Shown: one piece after another, positions 1 to 7,494 of the stretch | How the letters are laid out: each line of letters begins with the position of its first letter | How positions within the stretch are numbered: position 1 is the stretch's first letter | Assembly: GCF_000496835.1 (NCBI RefSeq) | Contig: NZ_KI543238.1 | Coordinates: forward strand, 400,229 to 464,228 | DNA from: Thalassobacillus devorans MSP14 | GTDB taxonomy: Bacteria > Bacillota > Bacilli > Bacillales > Halobacillaceae | Length of the DNA stretch: 64,000 bases | Reading direction: 5' to 3' | Program-made: the position numbers and the translations under genes | Notes under the pieces: model-generated | Database searches by the model: none | Told to the model about the DNA's origin: nothing | What the model saw: the letters and a program-made list of their open reading frames with translations, nothing else

Positions 1-354
1 CGGGAACGTATTTTAGAAATTTTCGCCGAACAGGATCAAGGTTATATTCCAGCTAAGGTGATTCTAAAAGAAATACAGAAAGACTTTCCCGGTGTAAGCT
101 ATGATACGATTTATCGGAATTTATACCTGCTAGCGGATGAACATGTCCTTGAATCGACAGAGCTGGAAGGGGAGAAGCATTTTCGGTTTCATTGTGATAC
201 TCACGGGCATCATCATCATTTTATCTGCACAGCATGCGGGAAAACAAAAGCATTAGAATTCTGTCCGATGGATAAAATATCACAAAGCCTGGATGGATAT
301 GCAGTAGATGACCATAAATTTGAAATTTATGGTAAGTGTCCAGGGTGTTTATAA
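1..354 (+). CDS. zur: Fur-family zinc-responsive regulator (Zur-like), 5' end outside window
   Basis: The reading frame is open from base 1, so the N-terminus lies upstream; 117 codons remain. Visible are the recognition-helix part of the winged helix (VSYDTIYRNLYLL), a His-rich segment (HCDTHGHHHHF) and two CxxC pairs (CTAC and CPGC) that hold the structural zinc in Fur proteins. The family comprises metal-dependent repressors (Fur, Zur, PerR). Zur is favoured because the next gene encodes a zinc-binding lipoprotein and zur usually follows the znuCB transporter genes, which may lie just upstream. That assignment is inference; Fur-like membership is clear. A terminator follows the stop codon. 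Confidence 0.85.
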   Translation, partial: RERILEIFAEQDQGYIPAKVILKEIQKDFPGVSYDTIYRNLYLLADEHVLESTELEGEKHFRFHCDTHGHHHHFICTACGKTKALEFCPMDKISQSLDGYAVDDHKFEIYGKCPGCL

Positions 355-355
355 G

Positions 356-388
356 ATAAGCGTATCGGGTTAAGGTACGCTTATTTTT
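356..388 (+). terminator. Rho-independent terminator after zur
   Basis: A 9-bp stem, ATAAGCGTA paired with TACGCTTAT, is followed by a T-rich tail. It begins two bases after the zur stop codon. Confidence 0.8.
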
Positions 389-429
389 CTCTGTAATTAA
401 GATGTGGGGAGAAGAGGGAGGATAAGAGG

Positions 430-1395
430 ATGAAGAAGTATTTACTATTTATATTACTATTAACCGCTGTCTCGTTGACTGCTTGTGGAGATGACGATAG
501 CAGCTCTGGAAAAAAAGAAAACCAAACACTAATGTTATATACGACGGTTTATCCTTTGATGGACTTTGCTGAAAAAATTGGAGGCGAATATGTAAAAGCA
601 GAAACGATTCTTCCTCCTGGTGCAGATTCCCATACATTTGAGCCGGATACGAAACAGATGATTGAAGTAGCAGAGGCTGATGGATTCATCTACAGCAGCG
701 AGGAATTTGAGTCTTATGCGAAGAAAATTTCTGAAGCAGTAGAAGCAGAAGATGTGAAGATTCTAGAAGCAGCTGAAGGAATCCATTTGGATTCCCATGT
801 ACATCAACAGGATGAAGGAGAGCATGACGACAAAGAGGAAGGGCAAGACAGTACTGACGGTCATGAGCATGGAGACCATGATCCACACGTCTGGCTCGAT
901 CCTGTCCTTTCAATTGAGCTTGCTGAAAACATCAAAGACTTTCTGATAGACCTTAAACCACAAGAGAAAAAAACTTTCGAAGCGAACTTTGAAAACCTCA
1001 AGAAGGAATTACAAGCCTTAGATACTGCATTCCATGACGAACTCGAAGTACAGCCCCATAACAAAATCGTCGTTTCACATGCAGGTTATGGCTACTGGGA
1101 ACAAGCGTATGGACTTGAACAAATTGCGGTCAGTGGTGTAAGTCCTACTGAAGAGCCATCACAAAAACAGTTAGAACAAATTATTGAAACTGCAAAAGCG
1201 AATGACCTGAACTATGTGCTGTTTGAACAAAATGTTACACCAAAGATAGCAGAAGTGGTCCAAAAAGAAATCAACGGAGAAGCCCTCCGGCTTCATAACC
1301 TATCTGTTTTAACGGAAGAAGATATCGAAGAGGGAGAAGACTATTTTAGCTTAATGTACCAGAACCTTGAAGTATTGAAACAAGCTTTGCAATAA
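430..1395 (+). CDS. znuA: Zinc ABC transporter substrate-binding lipoprotein (ZnuA/AdcA family)
   Basis: This 321-aa protein has a lipoprotein signal peptide ending in the lipobox LTAC (Cys19), so it should be lipid-anchored outside the membrane and deliver Zn2+ (or Mn2+) to an ABC permease. Candidate metal ligands of the cluster 9 binding proteins are visible: His68 (DSHTFEPD), His153 (DPHVWLDP) and His217 (SHAGYGYW). Between the first two lies a His/Asp/Glu-rich loop (about residues 122-152), typical of zinc rather than manganese proteins. The ribosome binding site is GGGAGG upstream of the ATG. A terminator separates it from zur, so it probably has its own promoter, but I see no clear Zur box in the short gap. 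ATPase and permease genes are not in the window. Confidence 0.9.
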   Translation: MKKYLLFILLLTAVSLTACGDDDSSSGKKENQTLMLYTTVYPLMDFAEKIGGEYVKAETILPPGADSHTFEPDTKQMIEVAEADGFIYSSEEFESYAKKISEAVEAEDVKILEAAEGIHLDSHVHQQDEGEHDDKEEGQDSTDGHEHGDHDPHVWLDPVLSIELAENIKDFLIDLKPQEKKTFEANFENLKKELQALDTAFHDELEVQPHNKIVVSHAGYGYWEQAYGLEQIAVSGVSPTEEPSQKQLEQIIETAKANDLNYVLFEQNVTPKIAEVVQKEINGEALRLHNLSVLTEEDIEEGEDYFSLMYQNLEVLKQALQ

Positions 1396-1432
1396 TAAAC
1401 AGACTCCCATCGCAATGATTATGCTTACTTGA

Positions 1433-1486
1433 AAAAAACACCGCATAAAGGAAATGCGTCGGCATCTCCTTTGTGCGGTGTTTTTT
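1433..1486. terminator. Bidirectional terminator between convergent znuA and MFS gene
   Basis: A long hairpin, AAAAACACCGCA paired with TGCGGTGTTTTT, has an inner AAAGGA/TCCTTT pairing and T runs on both strands. It can serve both convergent genes. Confidence 0.85.
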
Positions 1487-1519
1487 GTTCACCAGCAATT
1501 TATAAAATTAATGGTGTGG

Positions 1520-1542
1520 ACTAGCAAGGCGCTTGCGCTTTT
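1520..1542 (+). repeat. Remnant right end of a dispersed Bacillaceae intergenic repeat
   Basis: The sequence CTAGCAAGGCGCTTGCGCTT is the right end of an intergenic repeat I recall as common in Bacillaceae genomes (left end TCCAGCTCCAGCGCCTA). A fuller degenerate copy sits at 4589-4700. Only the right arm is recognisable here. Confidence 0.5.
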
Positions 1543-1547
1543 ATTCT

Positions 1548-2723
1548 TTAGGTGTTTGATTTGATGCTTTTGAGGTTGGGTTCTGTCTTGAATATATTTG
1601 CTATAAGCACTATCGCAAGCAGGGCAACAATAACATAAAAGAATGAGATGTTCGGAAATAAATCAATGAATGCCCCACTTAAGAAAGGTCCACTGATACT
1701 GCCGACACTGAATGCAATACCACACATGATATTTCCCGCTGGAAGTAGTGATGGTGGAAGGATATCTGTCATATAAGACAGTCCCAGTGAATAAAGGGAC
1801 CCGACGCACAATCCGGCAAAAGCGAATAGTACGAACAGCCATACAGCGGAAGATTCAAATAAAGCAGCAAGAATGAAAGCAGTTATTCCTCCGGAAACCA
1901 CGATAGAAATTACTTTCTTACGGCCAATTTTGTCACTCCATACGCCTAAGGGGATTTGAGACAAAAGACTTGCTGCTGCAAAAAAAGGTATGATCAATGA
2001 CAGAATATTGACATCATGACCGATCCGCATGCCATATACAGGAAAGATCCCATGCAAAGTTGCCTCAAGAAAGCCATAAGTAAGGGGTGGCAGAAAAGCG
2101 ATCCATGCTAATCTGATCGCCTGTCCGAATCTGCTGATTGAACTGGACATATCTATGGTTTGATGATCTTTAGCAGGAAGCTCGTTTCTTACCCAGAACA
2201 TCGCAGACCATACGATAACACTCAAAAGTGATGATAACAGGAATGGTAAATACATATGGACGGATAATAAGTTCGTCATCAATGGACCCAGGGTAAAGCC
2301 TGCGCTAAAGAAGAGACCATAGTAAGCGATGCTTTTTCCTCTCGTTTCTCGTGATGAGGTGGAGGTGATCCATGTCTGTGTGCCGAAGTGGAGCATATGA
2401 TCTCCGATTCCGATTGTCATTCGCAGGATGAACCAAAACCATAACGCCTGCCAGAAAGGAAATAATGCCATAGAAACGAATACTAAGGAACCTCCAATCA
2501 GTATGATTGGCTTATAGCCGGCCTTTTGCATTGGTTTTTCCATGAAAGGAGAAGCGAGCAGGACGCCAATATATAATCCTGTGGCATGAAGGCCATTGAT
2601 AGCAGAAGAGATTCCATTTTGTTCTAAAATGACCGCCAGTAAGGGAAGGAGCATTCCCTGGGAAAATCCTGAGATGGCTACAAGTGCTACAAGTATTTTA
2701 AAGCGTGTTTTTGCTGTGACCAA
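1548..2723 (-). CDS. Major facilitator superfamily transporter
   Basis: An integral membrane protein of about 391 aa with about twelve hydrophobic segments. The MFS loop signature appears mid-protein as GVWSDKIGRKK, between TM6-7-type helices. The most likely substrate class is drugs or metabolites (efflux), but no motif fixes it. The start chosen is the TTG at 2723, because AAAGGAGGGG lies six bases before it. A longer in-frame version from a TTG at 2816 lacks a good ribosome binding site. It is convergent with znuA and divergent from the OsmC gene, with roughly 160 bp between. Confidence 0.8.
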   Translation of the reverse strand: MVTAKTRFKILVALVAISGFSQGMLLPLLAVILEQNGISSAINGLHATGLYIGVLLASPFMEKPMQKAGYKPIILIGGSLVFVSMALFPFWQALWFWFILRMTIGIGDHMLHFGTQTWITSTSSRETRGKSIAYYGLFFSAGFTLGPLMTNLLSVHMYLPFLLSSLLSVIVWSAMFWVRNELPAKDHQTIDMSSSISRFGQAIRLAWIAFLPPLTYGFLEATLHGIFPVYGMRIGHDVNILSLIIPFFAAASLLSQIPLGVWSDKIGRKKVISIVVSGGITAFILAALFESSAVWLFVLFAFAGLCVGSLYSLGLSYMTDILPPSLLPAGNIMCGIAFSVGSISGPFLSGAFIDLFPNISFFYVIVALLAIVLIANIFKTEPNLKSIKSNT

Positions 2724-2882
2724 CTTACCCCTCCTTTGCTTTAAGCTGGAAAAAATCTCTTCTATCCTATCGGACAACAAAAGGAAAGGCAAGAAAAACG
2801 TTAGGAATCGAGACAAAACATGTTAATACCTATTCCTGTTCTGTTAAAATAGGTAAAAGAGAAAATTCGAAGGAGTGGTTTG

Positions 2883-3275
2883 ATGGAATTTTATATGAGA
2901 GAGAATGGAATCCGTACCCAGCTGGAATATGGGGAGTTGAACATCTCAAGCAATGAAGATTTCGGTTTTCGTCCATATCAATTGATGGTTTCTTCAATTG
3001 TGGGGTGCAGTGTCGGGGTTTATCGAAAAATTTTAGATAAACAGCGGGTACAATATGAAGATATCAAAGTTATGGTAGATGTCACCCGTAATCCGGATAA
3101 AGCAAATCGAATTGAAAAAGTATCCATTCACTACATGGTCAAAGGCTATCATTTGAATCAGGATAAGCTTCTAAAGAACCTGGAAGTTGCCCGTAATAAT
3201 TGTTCCATGGTGCAGTCAGTCAAAGACAGTATTGAAGTGGAAGAGTCTGTGGAATATTTAGAACTCAGTATGTAA
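2883..3275 (+). CDS. OsmC/Ohr-family protein
   Basis: A 130-aa protein with the OsmC fold signature: Cys42 in the SSIVGCSVGVYRKIL helix and Cys107 in NNCSMVQSV, the two-cysteine arrangement used by OsmC/Ohr proteins to reduce peroxides with thiol. The exact subgroup (Ohr, OsmC or YhfA-like) cannot be decided by eye. The ATG at 2883 has AAGGAGTGG at good spacing. It stands alone with a terminator downstream. A role in organic hydroperoxide or reactive-sulfur protection is inferred from the family. Confidence 0.8.
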   Translation: MEFYMRENGIRTQLEYGELNISSNEDFGFRPYQLMVSSIVGCSVGVYRKILDKQRVQYEDIKVMVDVTRNPDKANRIEKVSIHYMVKGYHLNQDKLLKNLEVARNNCSMVQSVKDSIEVEESVEYLELSM

Positions 3276-3285
3276 ATTATTCCTG

Positions 3286-3322
3286 AAAAGCGTGTTCCTT
3301 GTTGATAGGACGCGCTTTTTTC
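3286..3322 (+). terminator. Terminator after OsmC gene
   Basis: An imperfect stem, AAAAGCGTGTTCC paired with GGACGCGCTTTT, is followed by a T run. Confidence 0.75.
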
Positions 3323-3399
3323 ATTTTCAGAAAATTCCCCTGATGCATAAAATCCCCTTCCCATCAAAAGCTAACAAAAAAAGAAAGGGGCTCCATCAC

Positions 3400-4188
3400 A
3401 TGCGAAAATGGATGCTGTCCATCATGGCATTATTATTGATGCTGACTGCAGTCGAGCCGATGATTCTTTCTGCAGAAGAAAAGAAAGAAGAGGGAAGACT
3501 GCCCAGCCATGTTTTGAATATATCAAAGGACAATACCTATCCAAATTCAACCGAGGATCAAGTTGTACTTGAACCGAGTGAATTGAGTAAGGAATTAATT
3601 GAAGAGTCTGAGGTGAAAATCACCAACCCCCGATTGATCGAATTATTGAATGAAACAAGTTTGAAACCCTCGCCTTTAGCCATCGGGTACCGCGGGGAAG
3701 TTTATTTAGGGAAATGGCCACTGAATTATACTTCTAAAGAAACAAGCATCAATTGGGAATATCAGCATATCAACACAAATGAATTGAACAATCAAGCGAG
3801 TCAAACGACAGAAAAACTAAAATATCTGCAAAAAGAAGAAAAGCATGTCAAGGGCGGTTTGACAGCAAAAATCGACGTACCTGACCAGGTGAAGCGGATG
3901 CTTCTTCTGGAAGCGCAAAACAATACCAACTTGCCGTTATCTTTTCATACTGTCGTAGGAAGCGGTACCAAGCAGCAAAACTCCTATGCCGTCCCGGTTA
4001 ATAAAATAGGTGTCCTGCAAGCTTATGCACCAGCAGTCAATGAAAAAGGAACTGTTGCCTTCGGCGAAGTATATATCCAGCTGAAGGGATCGAAAAAAGA
4101 ACTGGTAGTCAAAAATATTAAAAAACAGGGTATTGGAGCATGGATACCAATCCAGGACCATGTGTCTTATTCCTTCCAGCTTAAGTAA
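3400..4188 (+). CDS. yfkD: YfkD-like exported protein
   Basis: A 262-aa protein with an N-terminal signal peptide (MRKWMLSIMALLLMLTAVEP). The mature part carries SHVLNISKDNTYPN, GYRGEVYLGKWPLNY and KKQGIGAWIPIQDH, which I recognise as the hallmarks of B. subtilis YfkD. The function of that family is unknown; the name rests on recalled similarity. The ATG at 3400 follows GAAAGGGG. The frame continues upstream without a better start, into the terminator of the previous gene, so the shorter start is preferred. Confidence 0.8.
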   Translation: MRKWMLSIMALLLMLTAVEPMILSAEEKKEEGRLPSHVLNISKDNTYPNSTEDQVVLEPSELSKELIEESEVKITNPRLIELLNETSLKPSPLAIGYRGEVYLGKWPLNYTSKETSINWEYQHINTNELNNQASQTTEKLKYLQKEEKHVKGGLTAKIDVPDQVKRMLLLEAQNNTNLPLSFHTVVGSGTKQQNSYAVPVNKIGVLQAYAPAVNEKGTVAFGEVYIQLKGSKKELVVKNIKKQGIGAWIPIQDHVSYSFQLK

Positions 4189-4197
4189 TATTCATTC

Positions 4198-4233
4198 ACG
4201 CCTGCTCCAGTTTATTGGGATAGGCGTATTTTA
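4198..4233 (+). terminator. Weak terminator after yfkD
   Basis: ACGCCT...AGGCGT with an interrupted inner stem, followed by ATTTTA. Confidence 0.55.
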
Positions 4234-4341
4234 ATATTTATTAACCATAACATAGACAAACAGAAGGATTTCTACTATGATAATGCATGGTACATCAGAA
4301 TAACGTCACTTAATGAACACAACTGAAAAAGGAGTTTATTC

Positions 4342-4488
4342 ATGGCTCAAGAGGAAAAACTGCAAGACCTTAAACTGCGATTGGCAGCATTCATGTCCCG
4401 GCTGGAAGAAATGGAGCCGGAGGAAACATCCGTACAAGATATCGACCAGCTTATACAGATGCTGGAAGAATTAGAAAAAAAGATGTAG
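4342..4488 (+). CDS. Small SE1561-like protein (48 aa)
   Basis: A short gene starting MAQEEKLQDLKLRL, with an acidic amphipathic helical C-terminus (DIDQLIQMLEELEKKM). A clear AAAAAGGAG ribosome binding site lies eight bases before the ATG and a terminator follows, so the gene is very likely real. The DIDxLIQMxxxLE pattern matches what I recall of the SE1561 family, conserved in staphylococci and Bacillaceae and of unknown function. Probably a cytoplasmic coiled-coil peptide. Confidence 0.7.
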   Translation: MAQEEKLQDLKLRLAAFMSRLEEMEPEETSVQDIDQLIQMLEELEKKM

Positions 4489-4499
4489 CTTCAGAAGAC

Positions 4500-4533
4500 A
4501 AACCGCACTGTTCTTAAATACGTGCGGTTTTTT
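4500..4533 (+). terminator. Terminator after 48-aa gene
   Basis: ACCGCAC paired with GTGCGGT, followed by TTTTTTA. Confidence 0.8.
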
Positions 4534-4588
4534 ATATAGGGAAATTACAAAATTTAAAGAATGTTGATAACCTTTTGCAGTGGGCTAA

Positions 4589-4700
4589 ATCCAGCTCCAG
4601 CACCTATCCCCCCTTTAAGCCATCCCTCTCTGTGACCAAAAAGTCACGACGATTATTGACTTAAGCATTTCGGGGGTGAGCCAGGCGCATGCGCTTTTGT
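4589..4700 (+). repeat. Degenerate copy of a Bacillaceae dispersed intergenic repeat
   Basis: It begins ATCCAGCTCCAGCACCTATC and ends GTGAGCCAGGCGCATGCGCT followed by TTT. It has CCCCCC and GGGGG arms that can pair, and an inner inverted piece (GTGACcaaaaaGTCAC). The ends match an intergenic repeat family I recall from many Bacillus-related genomes. It fills most of the gene-free gap before the antiporter gene. The small reverse-strand reading frame here is part of the repeat, not a gene. Confidence 0.6.
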
Positions 4701-4912
4701 TATAGGAGATATTTTTAACACAACGATAGGAGGTGGAGTTACTACCCTGGAATCGAAGAGACGGTAATGGTGACAGCCTTAATTTTCCAATGTTGTATAG
4801 TTGGAAGTCATACAGGTTTTGAAAAAAATGGGGGTTGATTTTTCCCAGCCATTTCTTTATCATGGTAAATCGTTAACGAACTAAAATTAAGTTGAACGAG
4901 AGGAGAATATAT

Positions 4913-6220
4913 ATGGCATGGGCTGTTATTATTTCTGTGCTGATAATGACTGTGCTTAGTCTGTTGCGTGTCAACGTAATCATAGCCATCATCGCTGCAG
5001 CTTTATCAGCAGGGCTCATAGCTGGAGAATCGCTTCAATCTTCCCTTGATCTGATGATCGGCGGGATGGGGAATCAGGCAAGCGTTGCTTTAAGCTATAT
5101 CTTATTAGGAGCTTTTGCAGTAGCAATTAGTTATTCAGGTATTACAAATCTTTTAGTGAATTATTTATTGAAGATGTTAAAAAATAAACGTGTCATCATG
5201 TTATTAGTAATTGCTGGAGTAGCTTCACTTTCCCAAAATGTCATACCTGTGCATATTGCATTCATACCGATTTTAATTCCACCTTTATTGAAATTGTTCG
5301 ATCAAATGAAAATAGATCGACGGGGCGTTGCCACCGCTTTGACGTTCGGTTTGAAAGCTCCCTATATTATGATTCCAGCAGGATTTGGTTTGATTTTCCA
5401 CCAGACCATCCAGGATGCAATGAAAAGTAGTGGTGTAGAAGTAGGTATAGGAAACATAGCATTGTCCCTTTTACTTCCGGGGTCTGGAATGATACTCGGT
5501 TTGCTTGTAGCCGTCTTTTTCACCTACCGGAAACCGAGAGATAAGTACCAGGTAAATGAACTGGAAGATGAAAACAAGGTGATTGCAGTACCGGAGGCTA
5601 AGTTCGAAGCAAAGCATGCCTGGACTCTGGTTGCTGTTGCTGGTGCGCTGGGTGTCCAGATTTGGACAGGTAACCTTGTATTAGGAGCATTGACGGGAAT
5701 TGTTCTTATGTTTGTTTTACTTGTGGTACCGTTTAGCAGGGGTGACGAGGTCGTCACGAATGGAATCGGTATGATGGGCATGATCGCATTCGTCATGTTG
5801 ATTGCCGCCGGTTACGCCAATGTACTACAAAAAACAGGTTCCATCGATGCGTTAGTGGAGTCGAGCTCCGGTATGATTGGTGACAACAAAGGTCTGATTG
5901 CCTTTATTTTATTGCTGGTGGGGCTATTGGTCACGATGGGGATCGGTTCTTCGTTTGGTACGGTTCCCATTTTAGCAGCATTATTCGTACCGATCGGGGT
6001 AGCTGCCGGATTTTCCCCAATGGCATTAGCAGCCCTGATTGGTACGGCAGGAGCACTTGGAGACGCAGGCTCACCTGCTTCAGACAGCACCCTGGGACCG
6101 ACTTCAGGACTTGCGGCTGATGGTAAGCATCATCATATTTGGGATACTTGTGTACCAACATTTTTGCATTATAATATTCCGTTATTCATCTTTGGATGGA
6201 TTGCGGCCATGATTTTATAA
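4913..6220 (+). CDS. Na+/H+ antiporter family protein (YuiF-like)
   Basis: A 435-aa protein with about 10-12 hydrophobic helices of the NhaC-like ion transporter superfamily. The C-terminal signature GTAGALGDAGSPASDSTLGP followed by TSGLAADGKHHHIWDTCVPT is typical of the YuiF-type branch. Family members are annotated as Na+/H+ antiporters, but some related proteins move amino acids, so substrate is uncertain. The ATG at 4913 has GAGAGGAG eight bases upstream; an in-frame TTG at 4892 has none. It is monocistronic with its own terminator. A role in sodium or pH homeostasis would suit a salt-tolerant host (inference). Confidence 0.8.
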   Translation: MAWAVIISVLIMTVLSLLRVNVIIAIIAAALSAGLIAGESLQSSLDLMIGGMGNQASVALSYILLGAFAVAISYSGITNLLVNYLLKMLKNKRVIMLLVIAGVASLSQNVIPVHIAFIPILIPPLLKLFDQMKIDRRGVATALTFGLKAPYIMIPAGFGLIFHQTIQDAMKSSGVEVGIGNIALSLLLPGSGMILGLLVAVFFTYRKPRDKYQVNELEDENKVIAVPEAKFEAKHAWTLVAVAGALGVQIWTGNLVLGALTGIVLMFVLLVVPFSRGDEVVTNGIGMMGMIAFVMLIAAGYANVLQKTGSIDALVESSSGMIGDNKGLIAFILLLVGLLVTMGIGSSFGTVPILAALFVPIGVAAGFSPMALAALIGTAGALGDAGSPASDSTLGPTSGLAADGKHHHIWDTCVPTFLHYNIPLFIFGWIAAMIL

Positions 6221-6228
6221 AACATCGG

Positions 6229-6255
6229 AAAAGCACCTGTGAGGCAGGTGCTTTT
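6229..6255 (+). terminator. Terminator after antiporter gene
   Basis: AAAGCACCTG paired with CAGGTGCTTT, followed by Ts. Confidence 0.9.
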
Positions 6256-6338
6256 TCTATTCGAAGGATTGGAAAAGTAAGTCAGGTATATATGTTTTTT
6301 GCAGTTGTAAACTAAGGGAAAAGCAGGTGAAGACACTC

Positions 6339-7118
6339 ATGAAAAAATTCCTGGTTTTCCTGATTTCCTTAACGGTTATATGTGGTTTCCCCATATCGGC
6401 TTTAGGCTATGGCTGGGGTTACCAGAAAAATAATGATGGTACTCCTCCGGACGTAGGCTTTTATGGGCAGTTATTAAGTGATTATGACGGTTTTTATATT
6501 GATGAGTCTGGCGATAAAGAAATTTACCTCACTTTTGATAATGGTTATGAAGAGGGGTATACAGGTAAAATCCTTGATGTATTAAAAGAAAAGAACGTTC
6601 CAGCAGCTTTTTTCATAACTGGGCATTATATCAATAGTGCCCCCGATCTGGTGAAGCGTATGAACAAGGAAGGCCATATCATCGGCAATCATTCCTGGCA
6701 TCATCCAGATTTCACTACTTCCTCAAGATCCCGTATCGATGAAGAATTAGATAAAGTCGAGAGTGCAGTGGCTGAGCTTACAGATCAAGAAGAAATGCTC
6801 TATTTACGTCCCCCACGCGGTACTTTTAACGAAAAAACATTAGCATGGACAAGAGATATGGGATATATCAATGCATTTTGGTCGATTGCTTTTGTGGATT
6901 GGAACACTGGTCAGCAAAAGGGTTGGAAGTATGCTTATGACAGTTTGATGAAGCAAATACATCCGGGAGCTGTGTTGTTACTTCATAGTGTATCAGAAGA
7001 CAATGCACTGGCATTAGAAAAATTGATCGATGATTTACGGAAACAGGGCTACACATTTCATAGCCTCGATCATTTAATGATGAAAAAATTGCTACCTGAG
7101 AACAGCTATTGGTATTGA
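6339..7118 (+). CDS. pdaA: Delta-lactam-biosynthetic de-N-acetylase (PdaA), polysaccharide deacetylase family
   Basis: A 259-aa secreted protein with a signal peptide (MKKFLVFLISLTVICG). It carries all carbohydrate esterase 4 motifs: TFDNGYE (65-71), metal ligands His118 and His122 in NHSWHHPD, RPPRG (157-161) and LLLHSV (213-218). TFDNGYE, with Asn in place of the usual second Asp, is characteristic of PdaA, which deacetylates N-acetylmuramic acid on the way to muramic delta-lactam in spore cortex. The ATG at 6339 follows AGGTGA; a GTG at 6327 in the same frame is possible. The gene implies a spore-forming host. Confidence 0.88.
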   Translation: MKKFLVFLISLTVICGFPISALGYGWGYQKNNDGTPPDVGFYGQLLSDYDGFYIDESGDKEIYLTFDNGYEEGYTGKILDVLKEKNVPAAFFITGHYINSAPDLVKRMNKEGHIIGNHSWHHPDFTTSSRSRIDEELDKVESAVAELTDQEEMLYLRPPRGTFNEKTLAWTRDMGYINAFWSIAFVDWNTGQQKGWKYAYDSLMKQIHPGAVLLLHSVSEDNALALEKLIDDLRKQGYTFHSLDHLMMKKLLPENSYWY

Positions 7119-7122
7119 TTTC

Positions 7123-7153
7123 AGAGACACTGAAAAAAAGTGTCTCTATTTTA
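7123..7153 (+). terminator. Terminator after pdaA
   Basis: AGAGACAC paired with GTGTCTCT, followed by ATTTTATG. Confidence 0.8.
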
Positions 7154-7158
7154 TGTTT

Positions 7159-7165
7159 TTCGACA
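7159..7165 (-). promoter_or_regulatory. Spo0A-box-like heptamer
   Basis: TTCGACA, the complement of the 0A box TGTCGAA, in the context TTTTGTCGAAAA on the minus strand. It lies just upstream of an extended -10 promoter and 330 bp before a sporulation-type kinase gene. A single heptamer is expected by chance several times in this window, so this is tentative. Confidence 0.35.
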
Positions 7166-7184
7166 AAATATTCATTGTTCGTCT

Positions 7185-7193
7185 GCTATGATT
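7185..7193 (+). promoter_or_regulatory. Extended -10 promoter for the leader region
   Basis: CTGCTATGAT contains TGnTATGAT, an extended -10 element, with a weak -35 17 bases earlier. Transcription would start near 7199 and enter the structured region that follows. Confidence 0.4.
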
Positions 7194-7198
7194 ACGGT

Positions 7199-7390
7199 AA
7201 TGGGACTTGTTCAGGTGGACGTAATAGCGTGTTAGAATCCGCAGTTCAGAGGGAAGGCGCGTATGATCGATAAAGCAAGTCTGCCGGTTAAAAAAGGAAA
7301 TGGACTTACCGGCATGGAGCCAACAGTATTGCTGTAAAAAAGGTTAGGCATAAATACCTTTGTGATAAGGGGTTGTACCTAATTTCCACA
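7199..7390 (+). other. Unassigned structured leader or small RNA candidate
   Basis: About 190 bases with hairpins: TGCCGGT (7282-7288) with ACCGGCA (7308-7314), and a nested pair TTAGG...CCTAA (7344-7382) enclosing CCTT/AAGG. It is followed by an independent TATAAT at 7429-7434 for the kinase gene. It does not match any riboswitch consensus I can recall, and there is no T-run terminator. Confidence 0.35.
7263..7337 (+). CDS. Possible 24-aa peptide in the leader
   Basis: ATG preceded by AGAGGGAAGG encodes a 24-residue peptide beginning MIDKASLPVKKGNG and ending EPTVLL. The hairpin TGCCGGT/ACCGGCA lies inside it. I do not recognise it. It could be a leader peptide or a chance frame in an RNA gene. 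Confidence 0.25.
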   Translation: MIDKASLPVKKGNGLTGMEPTVLL

Positions 7391-7428
7391 AAATTGTAAG
7401 AATATATTTAAAATTTAAATAGTTTTGT

Positions 7429-7434
7429 TATAAT
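7429..7434 (+). promoter_or_regulatory. Sigma-A type -10 of the histidine kinase gene
   Basis: TATAAT preceded by TGT (extended -10); the -35 region is A/T-rich and weak. It is about 60 bases before the kinase start codon. Confidence 0.5.
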
Positions 7435-7494
7435 AGTATCTGCGGAGCATATCAACGTTACCTTAAGTATCAAAAGGAAAGAGGTAGTCCATTG

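Noticed and set aside
4615-4863. 82-codon minus-strand frame
   Set aside because: It is made of the degenerate dispersed repeat and has no ribosome binding site.
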